Assembly (NCBI GenBank): GCA_020465985.1
Contig: JAANYP010004670.1
Coordinates: forward strand, 1 to 64,000
Reading direction: 5' to 3'
Length of the DNA: 64,000 nt
Source: Centrapalus pauciflorus
Lineage: Eukaryota; Streptophyta; Magnoliopsida; Asterales; Asteraceae
Each line of letters begins with the position of its first letter. The first letter of the stretch is position 1. The translations under genes were made by a program, and so were the position numbers. Positions 21,461-31,526 of this stretch are shown here, in pieces. A model generated the notes under the pieces. The model saw only the letters and a program-made list of their open reading frames with translations. It did not search any database and was not told the origin of the DNA.

Positions 21461-24376
21461 ATGGCTGATAGAATCTTTGTTCCCAAGCATAACATGGTCA
21501 TCTCTCCTGACCATGCGATTCCAGAGGCTCAAGCCTACCGCCAGATGGTGGATTTTCTGATTGGATCGAGGATTGCATATGCTCTATCCCATAACATTCA
21601 GATAGTCATCCCTTACGTTCGTCAGTTTTTGGATCATTTGCATTTGGACTATACTGTTACTCCGACAGTACTAAGGACGAGGGTCGCTGGACACCCTCTA
21701 GTGTTTTCAGCCGATATGCTACGTCAAGTTTTGCAGCTTGGATCTCAGGAACAAGAGAATGGGCCGATTGACTTCCCGTTATCTATCAGGCAGGTGGCTT
21801 TTGTTAGAATGGGGTATGGCCTGGACGTAACTAAGTCTTCTTACATGAAGAGTGGTCTTATAGGAAAATGGCGATATTTGGAACACGTTTTTATGGTATG
21901 TTTTGCTGCCAAGAAAGCATGCTTCGATTACATTGTATCGAATATTCAGTCCGGGATGATAGCATTGCTGTACAATCAAAGGTTTAGCTTCTCAGAAATG
22001 TTCTTCACCGAGTTTGTTCAACAAATAACAGCTCCAGACAGAGAAATATTTCTGCTTTATCCAAGCTTTGTAATGATGCTGATCAGACATTTCCTGCCAA
22101 ACCTGCCACAGCTGAACGAAATTCAAAGCGTTGCTGTCATAGACAAACGAATTTTTGCAGATTGCTCGGCTCATAGAGGAAGACTTGCTAGGCCAGTGGA
22201 AGCACCTCTTTTTGGTGCAGTGATCGACCCTGATTTTGTAGTCCCAGAAGGTGCCAACTGGGCAGGGGATGTACAGGTTCCATAGCAACAGCAGCAACAG
22301 CAACAGCAGCACCAGCAACAGCCACAACCGAGGCTTCAGCAACAGAGGAGGAGGCAAAGGCCATCTGCGAGACAAATTTAGGCTGATAGGCCTTCTACAA
22401 GCCATGTTCAAGAGCCAGAAGAGGCTGGTCCTTCAAATGCACCGCCTGTATCTGATCCGACACTTCAAACGTTGGAAGAGATTTGGGCAGCTGGTCCGAA
22501 TGCTAATGAGGAAATCACTGCTGAGCTTGTTGGAGAACTTCTGGAACCTTCAGAAGAAGAAGTTGACATCTTTAAGCAGATTGATGATTATCAACTTGAA
22601 GAAGCAGGCGAAGCTGAGTCATCTTCTGATTCAGAGTCAGAATAAGTTGAAGAGATTGAAGTTGAGGCCCCAGATACTGTGACTGCAGATCCGTCCATTC
22701 ACATAGGGACATATGGATCAAGATTAGTTGTGGTTGAGGAAGAGGCTAGAAGGAGAAGAGCTTCAAGGGAGTCAGATGACTCAGATTATGAAGAAGAGGA
22801 AGTAGTGCCTTTGGTACCTCGACAAAGGGCCAAAAGGCACAGGTTTATGCAGGGAGCTTCGTCTGCCTCTGCTTTCGAGCCTGAGATTCCATCCGCTCAA
22901 CCATCTGTTCAACCACCAATCACGCCGTCACCAATCACATCAATTCCATCCACTTCATCCACCTTCACAGACAACCAGCGTTTCTCAGAGCTGAGAAGCA
23001 AGGTAGACTTCCAGACAGTCCAAATATTCCAACTCACAAAAGCAGTCAGCGAGCTTCAAGAGCATAATGCAAAGATTGATCAAGAAAATATTGAATTGAA
23101 GACATTTGTCGCTGATCAGGCTGCTGAGATCAGAACCATGAGGTCCCTTCTCGAGCAGCTAATGAAAAATCTTAAGGCTCAGGGGGAGATCAGCTGCAGA
23201 GATGCTCAAGAGGTTGGACGAGAAGATGACGATGGCAATGATCCTGATGCGCAAAAAGATAGTGAGCCAGTAGATTTTACCTCTGCTCAGCATGCTAAAG
23301 TTCAGGGGGAGCCTAGTCAGTCAGGTGGAGAAGGAGGTGAGGCGGGTTCTTCAAAGTCTTATGAAACTCATATGATAGACGCCCTGAGAGACATTGAGGA
23401 AGAAATAATGGATTTCATTGAAGAAGATGATGTAGAGGAATTGGAAGAAGGAGAATTCGTATCGGAGGATATTGTTGATTGGCGATCTGACGACGAAGTG
23501 ATAGAAGACGAGGACGATAATGTCAACGAGGTGATCGTAAATTCACAACCTATCAGGGAGTTGTATGTGCGAGATAATCACAATGTGATTGATATAGATG
23601 AAATCAAGATAGCCTCGGTCGAAGACTCTGAACTTGAAAGAGCAGAAAAAGAGCCTTCCAGGGCTGATTTACTGAATTTGTGGTTCAAGAAGGAACAAAA
23701 GAAAGAAAAGCCGAAAATGAAGAAGAAGATGAGGATTCCTGGTGCTGAAAATCTCTCAGGAGGAATTATAAGTTGGTTCTTTGACCGAGAACTGCAGCTG
23801 TTTATATTAAAAAGGAGAGATGGTCTTCAATACCTAAGGCGAACGCTTAAAGTTTTCAATACATTGCCGAAGGTTGAAGTGAAAGAATTGGCGTGGAAGA
23901 GCTGATTAATATTGTTGACGACCCTTATTATCAGGAAAGAGGGTCGGTCAGGGAAATTCGAAAGGCTCAACTCAAGAACTGGGAAGAGAGTTGAGGACGT
24001 ATCAAGAATAGATCCTCATACAGGTAAGCCATGGGCCAGAATGGTTTACAAACCTGTAAAGTGTTTGAAGAGAGTGCCTATGAAGACGATGCCACAGGAT
24101 GTTCTGAGCAACATTAAGTGGTGGTACGTAGATAACGAAACCGCTGAAGCAATAATGGAGGATACAGAAGACAAAGTAATTTTGCGAGTGTATGATCCAT
24201 TGCATCTAATAAATCTATCGACGGATGACCTGCAGAAGCTGAATGATCAGCCTATCTTCTTCCATGAAGGTTGGAGATCTGATGCTAGGAAGTACCAGAA
24301 GGTAGTGAAAGTATGTATAGATGCAGGTTTATTTGCACGTAGCAGTATATATAGTTCTAGCACTAAATCAAAATGA
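21461..24376 (+). pseudogene. aORF of copia element C, several stops
   Basis: ATG at 21461 follows ttgtgcagac and opens MADRIFVPKHN. The same frame can be followed to 24376 with a TAG at 22283-22285, another TAG and a TAA near 22375 and 22643, and a locally shifted segment at about 23885-23975 that ends with the frame restored. The N-terminal half (MVDFLIGSRIAYALSHN, then KWRYLEHVFMVCF, FLLYPSFVMMLI) is a distant homologue of the A/B aORF. After it comes a Gln run (22286-22330), then an acidic Glu/Asp-rich middle with a heptad-like stretch (about 22990-23170). A basic globular C terminus (GKPWARMVYKPVK) follows. The total is about 970 codons, close to the 936 of B. No membrane anchor is obvious. 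Function is unknown. Confidence 0.8.
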
Positions 24377-24401
24377 AATTAATTAATTAGAAGCTATCGT
24401 C

Positions 24402-24410
24402 AAGGGGGAG
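24402..24410 (+). other. Polypurine tract of element C
   Basis: AAGGGGGAG lies two bases before the 3' LTR. Two similar tracts lie inside the aORF at 23181-23189 and 23304-23311. Confidence 0.88.
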
Positions 24411-24412
24411 TC

Positions 24413-25035
24413 TGTTAGTACACCCTGTGTGACTATAGCAGTCTAAAGAAGTTAGCATTTTGTATTAGTCATGTTACAAGGTTTGAATATGAACTAATGT
24501 TTGATATATGTGTTTATATGTCTTTGAAAGTTATTGATTGTATGTTTGAACTTGATGTAATGTATTACAAGAAGTTCAAACATAAAGTCCAAAGATTAAT
24601 TCAAACATAAGTTAAATCATATACCCAAATAGAAGTTGGTCATGTGAAATTCGAATAGAGGATAAATTCGAATTTAACATGGGAGGTAAATTCAAATGTG
24701 TCATGTAGACAAACTTGAATGGGCCTTGGGCCTGGATTCGAGTTTGTCCAATGACAAACTCGAATACACCTCTATAATTAGGGATTAACTCGAATCATTA
24801 TGAGACTTTTGCAGAATTCGTGTGAGTAATTAGCAAAAGGCGATCTTGAGTTTATCAGCTGATAGTGTGTTAGTTCGGAGAGAATCATCACGTAGGTTCG
24901 TTCGTCGCCGATCGTATAGCGTTGTGGTAGTCTCCGTGTTCCGTGTGAGTGTTATATCCGTCATGCTGCTAACGAGGATTCCGCACTCGTTGGTGTGTAT
25001 CGCGTCTAGATAGATCCGTGTTTCATGACCTTACA
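24413..25035 (+). repeat. 3' LTR of element C
   Basis: This 623-bp copy matches 11862-12470. It has 14 extra bases near 24905-24920 and scattered substitutions. Confidence 0.95.
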
Positions 25036-25040
25036 CCAGC
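25036..25040. repeat. Target-site duplication of C (right), ccagc
   Basis: A perfect copy of 11857-11861, it marks where G1 pol resumes. Confidence 0.95.
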
Positions 25041-25258
25041 TTCCTTACTCCTCCGAATTTTGGTAGCCAAATTCTGCCCATGGAGTACCGACATCCATCT
25101 GGCTTGATTTCAAACTGCTTATCCATTCCTCTCAAGGCTTCATCCAGTAGATTACCCTCCTTGACTACTTCTTCTTGTGCCTCGCGGACTTGACTGTTTA
25201 GGTTTGACTGTATAGTCATGACCAAAGCTCGGACTCTCAAAGGTTTAACCCGTTCCTG

Positions 25259-25322
25259 TCATATTTAACTCTTTTTGATTCAACCCAATGACATTGCCTC
25301 ATATTTAACTCTTTTTGATTCA
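25259..25322 (+). repeat. 24-bp direct repeat, period 40, in decayed RNase H of G1
   Basis: tcatatttaactctttttga and the next four bases occur at 25259-25282 and 25299-25322, with 16 bases between. It is probably a small tandem duplication next to the RNase H deletion. Confidence 0.8.
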
Positions 25323-27041
25323 GAATATGCTGAAGGCTTTTATGGTCTGTGAATACCGTTCACTTAGTTTCGTACAGGTAGTGCCTCCATATTTTGAGAG
25401 AAACACCACTGCTCCAAGCTCCAAGTCATGAGTCGTATAGTTCACCTCGTGGATTTTGAGCTGCCATGATGCGTAAACAATGACTTTATCCCTTTGCATG
25501 AGCACACAACCTAATCCATTGTGTGAGGCATCACAGTGGACCACAAAATGTTCTGTCCCTTCAGGTAAGGAAAGAATTGGGGCACTACACAATCTTTGCT
25601 TTAACTGTTGAAATGCCTTTTCCTGCTCTTCACCCCAGATATATTTTACATCTTTCCGAGTCAACTCTGTTAGGGAACCTAGTATCTTTGAGAAGTTTTC
25701 AATAAATCGCCTATAATAACCTGCAACTCCTAGAAATTGGCGGATTTCCGTGGGAGTTCTAGGAGTCGCCCAGTTCTTTATGGCCTCGATTTTTGATGGA
25801 TCAACTTGGATTCCCTGGCTGTTGATCACGTGTCCAAGAAATTTAACTTCTCGCAACCAAAATTCACATTTGGAAAATTTGGCGTATAACTGTTCCTTCT
25901 CTAACAACTCCAAGATCAGCTTGAGATGTTGTTCGTGCTCCTCCTTATTTCTGGACTAGATGAGGATATCGTCTATGAACACTATTACAAATTTGTCCAG
26001 ATATGGTTTACACACTCGATTCATGAGGTCCATGAATACGGCTGGTGTGTTGGTCAAACCGAATGGCATCTCCTGGAATTTGTAATGTCCATAACGAGTT
26101 CTGAATGTTGTCTTGGGAATGTCTTCTTCTCGAACCTTTACTTGATGATAACCGGATCGCAGATCAATCTTAGAGTAGAAGCTAGATCCCTGTAGTTGGT
26201 CAAATAGGTCGTCAATTCTGGGAAGGGGGTAGCGGTTCTTTACCGTTTACTTATTTAGCTCTCGGTAGTCTATGCACATTCTGAAGGATCCGTCTTTCTT
26301 TTTCACAAATAAGACCGGAGCTCCCCAAGGTGAGGAACTTGGTCGAATGAATCCTTTATCCATCAACTCTTGTAGTTGATTGGATAGCTCTTGCATTTCA
26401 GAAGGAGCGAGTCTGTATGGGGCTCTTGCGACCGATGCATCCCCCGGCACCAAGTCGATTTGGTACTCCACTTGCCTAGTTGGCGGAAGCCCAGGTAAAT
26501 CTTCCGGGAAGACCTTCGGATAGTCACAAACCACCGGAATATCCTCGAGTCGTTTCTCCTCCGACTCTTTTTCAGCAATTTGTACTAGTACTGCATGGCA
26601 ACCATTCCTAAGGCACTTTAATGTTCTTAGGCCGGATATGACATTCAACTGACGGTTCTTTCTTCACCCTTGGACTATTAGGACCTTCTTCTTGTGGAGT
26701 GGTATCTGTACCACTTTCTCACCGCGCAAAATCTCGGCATGATTGTGTAACAACCAATCCATACCAATTACTACATCAAAACATCCAAGTTCTATAGGCA
26801 TCAAGTCTATCTTAAAGGGATGATCTGTCAGCTTCAGTGTGCATTCCTTAATAATACTACTTGCCTCTATTATTTTGCCGTCAGCCAGTTCTATAGTATA
26901 AGAGTTGTCTAAGGGAAAAGGAGTGGAATTCAATTGCTTACTAAACTTATAAGATATAAAGCTCCTATCAGCCCCAATATCAAAGAGTACGTAAGCGTAA
27001 ATGTCATTTAAAAGAAAATTACCTGATACCACATGGGGATC

Positions 27042-28103
27042 CTAACGAGCGTCACCTACTCCTAATACAAAAGCTCTCCCCTGAGCTCCTCCACCATTTC
27101 TTAACTTCGAGCACTCACTCCTGAAGTGCCCGACAGCTCCACATTCATAGCAGCCTCTCTGATTGCCGCCATTGATACCCGGGGTACCGAATTTACAGTC
27201 CTTGGCCAAATGACCACGACGTTTGCATTTTCCACAATGGGTTGGGCAGGGACCCTTATTGTGATGATAGGTGCATTGGGTGCAGAAAGGCTTTGTACCT
27301 GTGTAGCCCTTCCTTGACTCAACTCCTGCTACATATGCCTTGATGGTCTCGGGCTTCTTGGATTGTGAGCCCGTATTCTTCCCGGACTTGTCGTCCCATT
27401 TCCTCTTGTTTTCCCTGGCCTTGGCTTCGTTTCTCCGGGACACTTGATCCATAAGGTTGTTAGCCATTCTGATGGCGTCCTGAATGGTAGTTGGGTTGGA
27501 AGCAATGACATTGCCTTGAATTTGAGGAGCGAGTCGCCAAATGTAACGCTCGATTTTCTTGTATTCAGGGGTCACCATCTGAGGGCACATAATGCTTAGT
27601 TCGTGGAATCGGTTGGTGTACCCAGCTACATCCGTTCCTTTCATAGCCAGATTCCAAAACTCTGACTCCATCTTCTGTAGCTCATTTCTTGGGCAATACT
27701 CGTCGGTCATCATTTGTTTCAACTCGGTCCAGGCGAGTTGGTAAGCTGCATCAATCCCCACAGACTGGGTATACGAGTTCCACCATGTCAAGGAGCTGTC
27801 TTGCAGAGTGTGGGTGGCGAATTTCACCTTGTCTCCTTCAATGCATCCGCTAACACGGAAGACAGACTCCAACTTTTCGAACCATCGTACTAATCCGACG
27901 GCACCTTCAGTTCCATTGAAGAATCGGGGCTTGCAACTCAAAAACCCCTTAATTCCACAACCCGTTGGGTGGGTTTCAGTTCCTCCCGTGGTGCGGCTAG
28001 CACCACCACCTCCATTGGCTGAACTGTTTCAGTTGGTCTCATATGTGGCTATAGCGGCGGCCACTCTTTGTGCAACTAGTTCCTCGATTTCTGCAGCGTT
28101 CAT
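27042..28103 (-). pseudogene. gag: Gag of gypsy element G1
   Basis: ATG at 28103 (MNAAEIEELVAQRVAAAIA) is followed by TGA at 28029-28031 and then an open frame to TAG at 27042-27044. It holds the retrotransposon gag domain (GLVRWFEKLESVF, WTELKQMMTDEYCPRNEL, YTNRFHELSIMCP) and two CCHC knuckles (CGKCKRRGHLAKDC and CYECGAVGHFRSEC). The two stops lie in the same frame as the downstream protease, so the ancestral product was a single Gag-Pol frame. Confidence 0.9.
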
Positions 28104-28348
28104 AGCTCTTCATGGCGGCATTATCTTAAAGTTTAAAGAAAAGAGCATAGTGTAAGAAGTTGAATCTTAAAGATTTAAATTTTCTTAAGGCACAACACTA
28201 TAATCATCAAACACAATTTCATAATTAACTTGCAATATTCATTAATCATTCATAACATTCTTACAATGGGTGGGTTATTACCCGAAAATTTTTTTCCTAC
28301 ACTATTACATAATATTTTTCCTAACATTACCAAGATAGATAAAGGGTA
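28104..28348 (-). other. Leader between the ORF0-like gene and gag of G1
   Basis: AT-rich sequence of about 245 bases. No gene or recognised signal is seen. Confidence 0.6.
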
Positions 28349-28971
28349 CTAAGTGTGGGAGTGATCAGGGGTCTGTCCCTTCTCCAACGCGTTGAGGCGC
28401 TGAGCTAGCTCCTCGTTCCGAGCCTCACTTTCGGCTAGTCGCTGCCGAAGCTCATTCAGGCCATCCTGTTGGATGGTGAGGGATGCTGGTTAACCCAGTA
28501 TAAATTGGAATTCTGAATCTCATCCCGCTCCAGATGGGAAGTCAATTCTCCAATATCCTGGTTAAGTAACCGAATTTGGAGGTCATGTCGGGAAGAACTT
28601 GCTACTAGCAGGGGTACGGTCTGGTTAGCCGTCTCCTGGGTGAGTGGTGGGATTGGTGCGGAGGATGGTCCTCCTACCTCGAACTGGGAAGGGATTCCTT
28701 CCTCTTGTCTCCACTCACGGAGAGTCTCAGGCATCCAGCCCCATCTTCGGGCGTCTACCCGTCGGTGTTGTGGTGGGGGATTTGGTTGGGGGGTCGAGAT
28801 GGGAATAGACTCCCGCCTCGGTGTGATCACCCTCATTCGGGATGTATACAACATCTTTGGGCCGTTTGGGTAGGGACAGTACGGCTTGAATGATGGCACC
28901 GCTGGGTGGCATGGTGTGCGGGCGGGGATCGCCGGGGAAGGTGGATCTACCCTGGCGTTGTCCTCTTCCAT
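28349..28971 (-). pseudogene. ORF0-like gene upstream of G1 gag, function unknown
   Basis: On the gag strand an open frame starts at 28971 (MEEDNARVDPPSPAIPA) and runs 171 codons to 28456. A neighbouring frame then carries a clear heptad-like coiled coil (LNELRQRLAESEARNEELAQ) to a stop at 28349-28351, so one small indel near 28460 probably split it. The product of about 205 residues would have a Pro-rich, basic N-terminal half and a coiled-coil tail. Base composition is much richer in G+C than the flanks, which supports coding. Extra ORFs before gag are known in some plant gypsy lineages (Ogre). I do not recognise this one, and it could also be a captured fragment next to the F junction. Confidence 0.5.
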
Positions 28972-28979
28972 CGGTTCTT

Positions 28980-29245
28980 CTTCGTCTGATTAGTGACCCC
29001 TCCCGTTCCAGTGATATGTCCTCCCTTGTTCCCAGCGAATGATATGAATCCCTTGTTCCATCCCTTGAAGTCTATGAGAAGACTCCTTTCCCCAGTCATG
29101 TGACGAGAGCAACCACTGTCGACGAACCATTTCTTTCTTAGACCTGTAGTTAGATCCTGCACATGAAAGAAAACAAGGTAGTTATCACGGGGAACCCAAG
29201 CCATGACTGACTTGTCTTATCCACATACGTGAACTCCTTCAAATA
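28980..29245 (-). pseudogene. pol: Gag/pol junction and protease fragment of element F
   Basis: An open frame from 29204 reads AWVPRDNYLVFFHVQDLTTG, then KKWFVDSGCSRHMTGE and the FISFAGNKGGHITGTG motif of the copia protease region. Gag passes into pol without a stop here, unlike C (TAA plus a 41-base deletion). Homology to C stops at about 28980. Confidence 0.88.
29241..29245. repeat. Target-site duplication of G2 (left), aaata
   Basis: The same five bases lie at 49322-49326 after the other LTR of G2. Joining the flanks restores a continuous element F. Confidence 0.93.
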
Positions 29246-30564
29246 TGTGAAGACCACCCCTTACAGGGCAGTTCTCACTAGTCTAGGTCCCACATCATGC
29301 AATACGATATCAATCAAACTAAGATAGAGTAATTAATTGCGGAATATTAAATTACTGTACAAATTATTAGGATTTAAGTTTAATACAGATTACCGATTTT
29401 AAATTAAACTTATAAAGGGTACTTTCTAATCTAGTTCATGTCATCAGATAATCAATTCAATCTACCCATACCACCACAGTTTCATCTGCCAATCAGTACC
29501 GAAATATTTTGTTGAGTAGTGGTCAATGAAAACTTCGACTTGATTCTTTGTAGACCTAAGAACTAGGTCCGGCAGGTGACTTTCCTTTGCCTTTACCTGT
29601 AAAATTATAATGCAACATCTGTAAGCAAAGCTTAGTGAGTTTATAGATTTTCAATATTAACATGCGTGTCAAGCGGAGTCATAAATCTAAGCATGATATG
29701 TCTTGGCTGCCGCTACAGCCCTCATGATTGAGATATAGAATCATAGAATCGGATGATGTTCAAGCCACACTCACGCTTAAATCGTGGGGATCAGCCACAT
29801 ACTGGGCTAGCTACCAGTAAGTCAATATGGCAGAACATCGGAGGTCATTACCAAGTTCATAAGAATTGGTGAAATAGCCAGGTCTAGAACAATAGACCAT
29901 CAAGGCTAGTCAAGCTGAATCAATATATATGTCAAATGTCTGATCAATAGTGAAAGCATATGTCTTAGAAGTCATGATAGCAATGAATCATAAGGCAAAG
30001 TCTGAAGCAATAATAAATGCAATATAAAAAGATAATCAAATAGCTATCATGATCCACTGGGCAGCACCCATCCATGGTGTGCACAGGTCTCATTCCAGCT
30101 GATAAAGTGAATGTCAATAAATCTATCAGCAACAATATATCTCAATCGGATCTATGCATGTTCAATCTGAATATCTATAACTCACAGTGTTGGGTCTTTA
30201 TCAAACAAATGTAAAATCTGCCACCTGAGTTATCTCAGGATTTTATCTCAATCTATTCTCTGTCAAATCAAATCTGACCCGCTTTATAAATCTTTAAATC
30301 TTTGTTCAGGATTTCACTGAAGCTGTCCAAAATTTATCATATCAAATCATATTAATATCATCGTCTTTTATATTTAAATCTTTATTTTATCTGATTCTGA
30401 TAGCTTGTTTGTTCATAACTCATTTAATATTCTCAAAAGGTCGGTACATATATACATATATATAGAATTTGTGAGTTTTATCATAACCATATTATACTTT
30501 TAATTATAATAGGTTGTTTAATAACTTAATCTTAGGCTAGGAACAAAATCATACTTTCATACAT

Positions 30565-30866
30565 ATTCGAATCTAGGATGATAGATTCGAACATATACAT
30601 TCGAGTTTGGGGTATTAGATTCGAAACACCTATCATTCGAATCTAATGGCTTAGATTCGAAGCACATACAAAATAGATTCTAGGGAATAGATTCGAATTA
30701 GTGATATAGATTCAAGCCATCCATAGATTCGAACCATACATAGGTTCGAAACCCACACACAACTCGAGTCTAAGGATACAGAATCGAAGCATAGCCATTC
30801 GAATCTAATGGCTTAGATTCGAAATTCACTCATTCGAATCTGTTCTTAACATTCTCGAATCTGATC
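30565..30866 (-). repeat. Array of TTCGAATCTA/TAGATTCGAA words in the G2 LTR
   Basis: About fifteen copies of ttcgaatcta or its complement occur in 300 bases, several as perfect inverted pairs, for example TTCGAATCTA-6-TAGATTCGAA at about 30640-30665 and again near 30800-30825. The same array lies at about 37700-38000 in the other LTR. Confidence 0.85.
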
Positions 30867-31166
30867 ATATTTACAACTCTAAAACATGGATTTCTAAGGC
30901 ATAAATCACAAATATGATCAATATTAAACCTATGTTCGATTATATTATACTTATTCTAGTTAAACTCCATAAAAATAGCTTTTAAATTTCATAATATTAA
31001 TAGATTCGAAAATACCGGAATATATATAAAAACGTAAAAATATAAAATCTTACCTCAAATTCGTATGAAATCACGCAGAAGATAGTATATTCGTGTAGTA
31101 TTCTCCGAGATCTTCCTAACGGTATATATATCTTGATAATCGGACGGTCGGTTTGGAAGAAATTTT

Positions 31167-31229
31167 AGAGAGAAGGTAGAGAGAGAGTAGAGAGAGAAAG
31201 TTAGAGAGAGAGAGTAGAGAGAGAGAGAA
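31167..31229 (-). repeat. (GA)n/(CT)n microsatellite downstream of the G2 TATA box
   Basis: agagag runs are broken by single t residues. The other LTR has one more GA unit (about 48999-49062). On the element strand it is a CT-rich block just after the TATA-like site. Confidence 0.85.
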
Positions 31230-31526
31230 TCTGAATTTTTGAATATAAATCACGTTTATATACTTCATCTAGTGATATTTGCTAGCTAACCTACTTTCAT
31301 TTTTGTATATTATATCTCTTTTATTTAATTTTCTTTAATAATTTATTAATTCATAAATATAAATATTTATATAATTTAATTAAATATTTCATTACTTAAT
31401 TAAATTATAATTCAAATAATGTAACATTATTACATTATCGGCTCAAAATATTACTGAATTTACGACTAGTTCAAAATTAGGTTGTTACAGAATGGGCTCC
31501 ACCACGCACAAACTTCGTCCCCGAAG

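Larger units (their letters stand above)
11862..25035 (+). mobile_element. Ty1/copia element C (C/F family), complete from LTR to LTR
   Basis: The element is 13.2 kb, with LTRs of 609 and 623 bp, a primer site, gag, pol, a 2-kb spacer, an aORF, a polypurine tract and a perfect 5-bp target duplication in G1 pol. The two LTRs differ by one 14-base indel near the 3' end and scattered substitutions. Gag has three internal nonsense codons, pol has two plus a frameshift, and the aORF has several, so it is defective. It is larger than A and B mainly through its 600-base leader and 2.1-kb spacer. Confidence 0.95.
25036..27041 (-). pseudogene. pol: G1 protease, RT, RNase H and start of integrase linker, broken
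   Basis: The frame continues from gag. Protease spans 26664-27032 with VLFDIGADRSF, where the usual catalytic D-S/T-G is D-I-G, and VIGMDWLL. TGA at 26664-26666 is followed by RT: FPEDLPGLPP, SSPWGAPVLFVKKKDGSF, YRELNK. TAA at 26247-26249 comes next, then the palm with FIDDILI, a TAG at 25956-25958, and KCEFWLREVKFLGHV running continuously into the RNase H side (25320-25913, HDLELGAVV). The RNase H end is degraded. The piece at 25041-25240 is the linker before integrase (QEEVVKEGN, RIWLPKFGG). There is no insertion between FWLR and KFLGH, unlike G2. All RT stops lie in one frame, so decay is mainly by point mutation. Confidence 0.88.
10304..28980 (-). mobile_element. Ty3/gypsy chromovirus G1 (Tekay-like), interrupted by C and cut at both ends
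   Basis: On the minus strand the order is ORF0-like gene, gag, protease, RT, RNase H, integrase, chromodomain, polypurine tract, LTR. RT before integrase and the chromodomain make it a chromovirus. C is inserted at 11862-25035 (target duplication ccagc). A is inserted in the 3' LTR at 10304. No 5' LTR is found: the upstream end is lost at about 28980 where element F begins. Several in-frame nonsense codons show that it is dead. Only 10304-11861 and 25036-28980 belong to G1. Confidence 0.9.
29246..31489 (-). repeat. 3' LTR of G2
   Basis: On the minus strand it begins TGTAACAACC (31489) and ends GGTCTTCACA (29246). It holds a TATA-like GTATATAAAC (about 31254-31264), a (CT)n stretch just downstream, an array of TTCGAATCTA palindromes (30565-30866) and a long AT-rich remainder. 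It is nearly identical to 36377-38227 plus 48923-49321. Confidence 0.95.

Noticed and set aside
22286..22330. Polyglutamine run as sign of a host transcription factor
   Set aside because: It lies in the aORF frame of C directly after a stop. The surroundings are retrotransposon, and simple CAG/CAA repeats commonly arise in disordered linkers.
24405..25320. Host gene fragment between C and G1
   Set aside because: The sequence is fully explained by the 3' LTR of C and the RNase H-integrase linker of G1.
30565..30866. Heat-shock elements in the G2 LTR
   Set aside because: TTCGAA has no two-base gap between TTC and GAA, so it does not fit the nTTCnnGAAn consensus.
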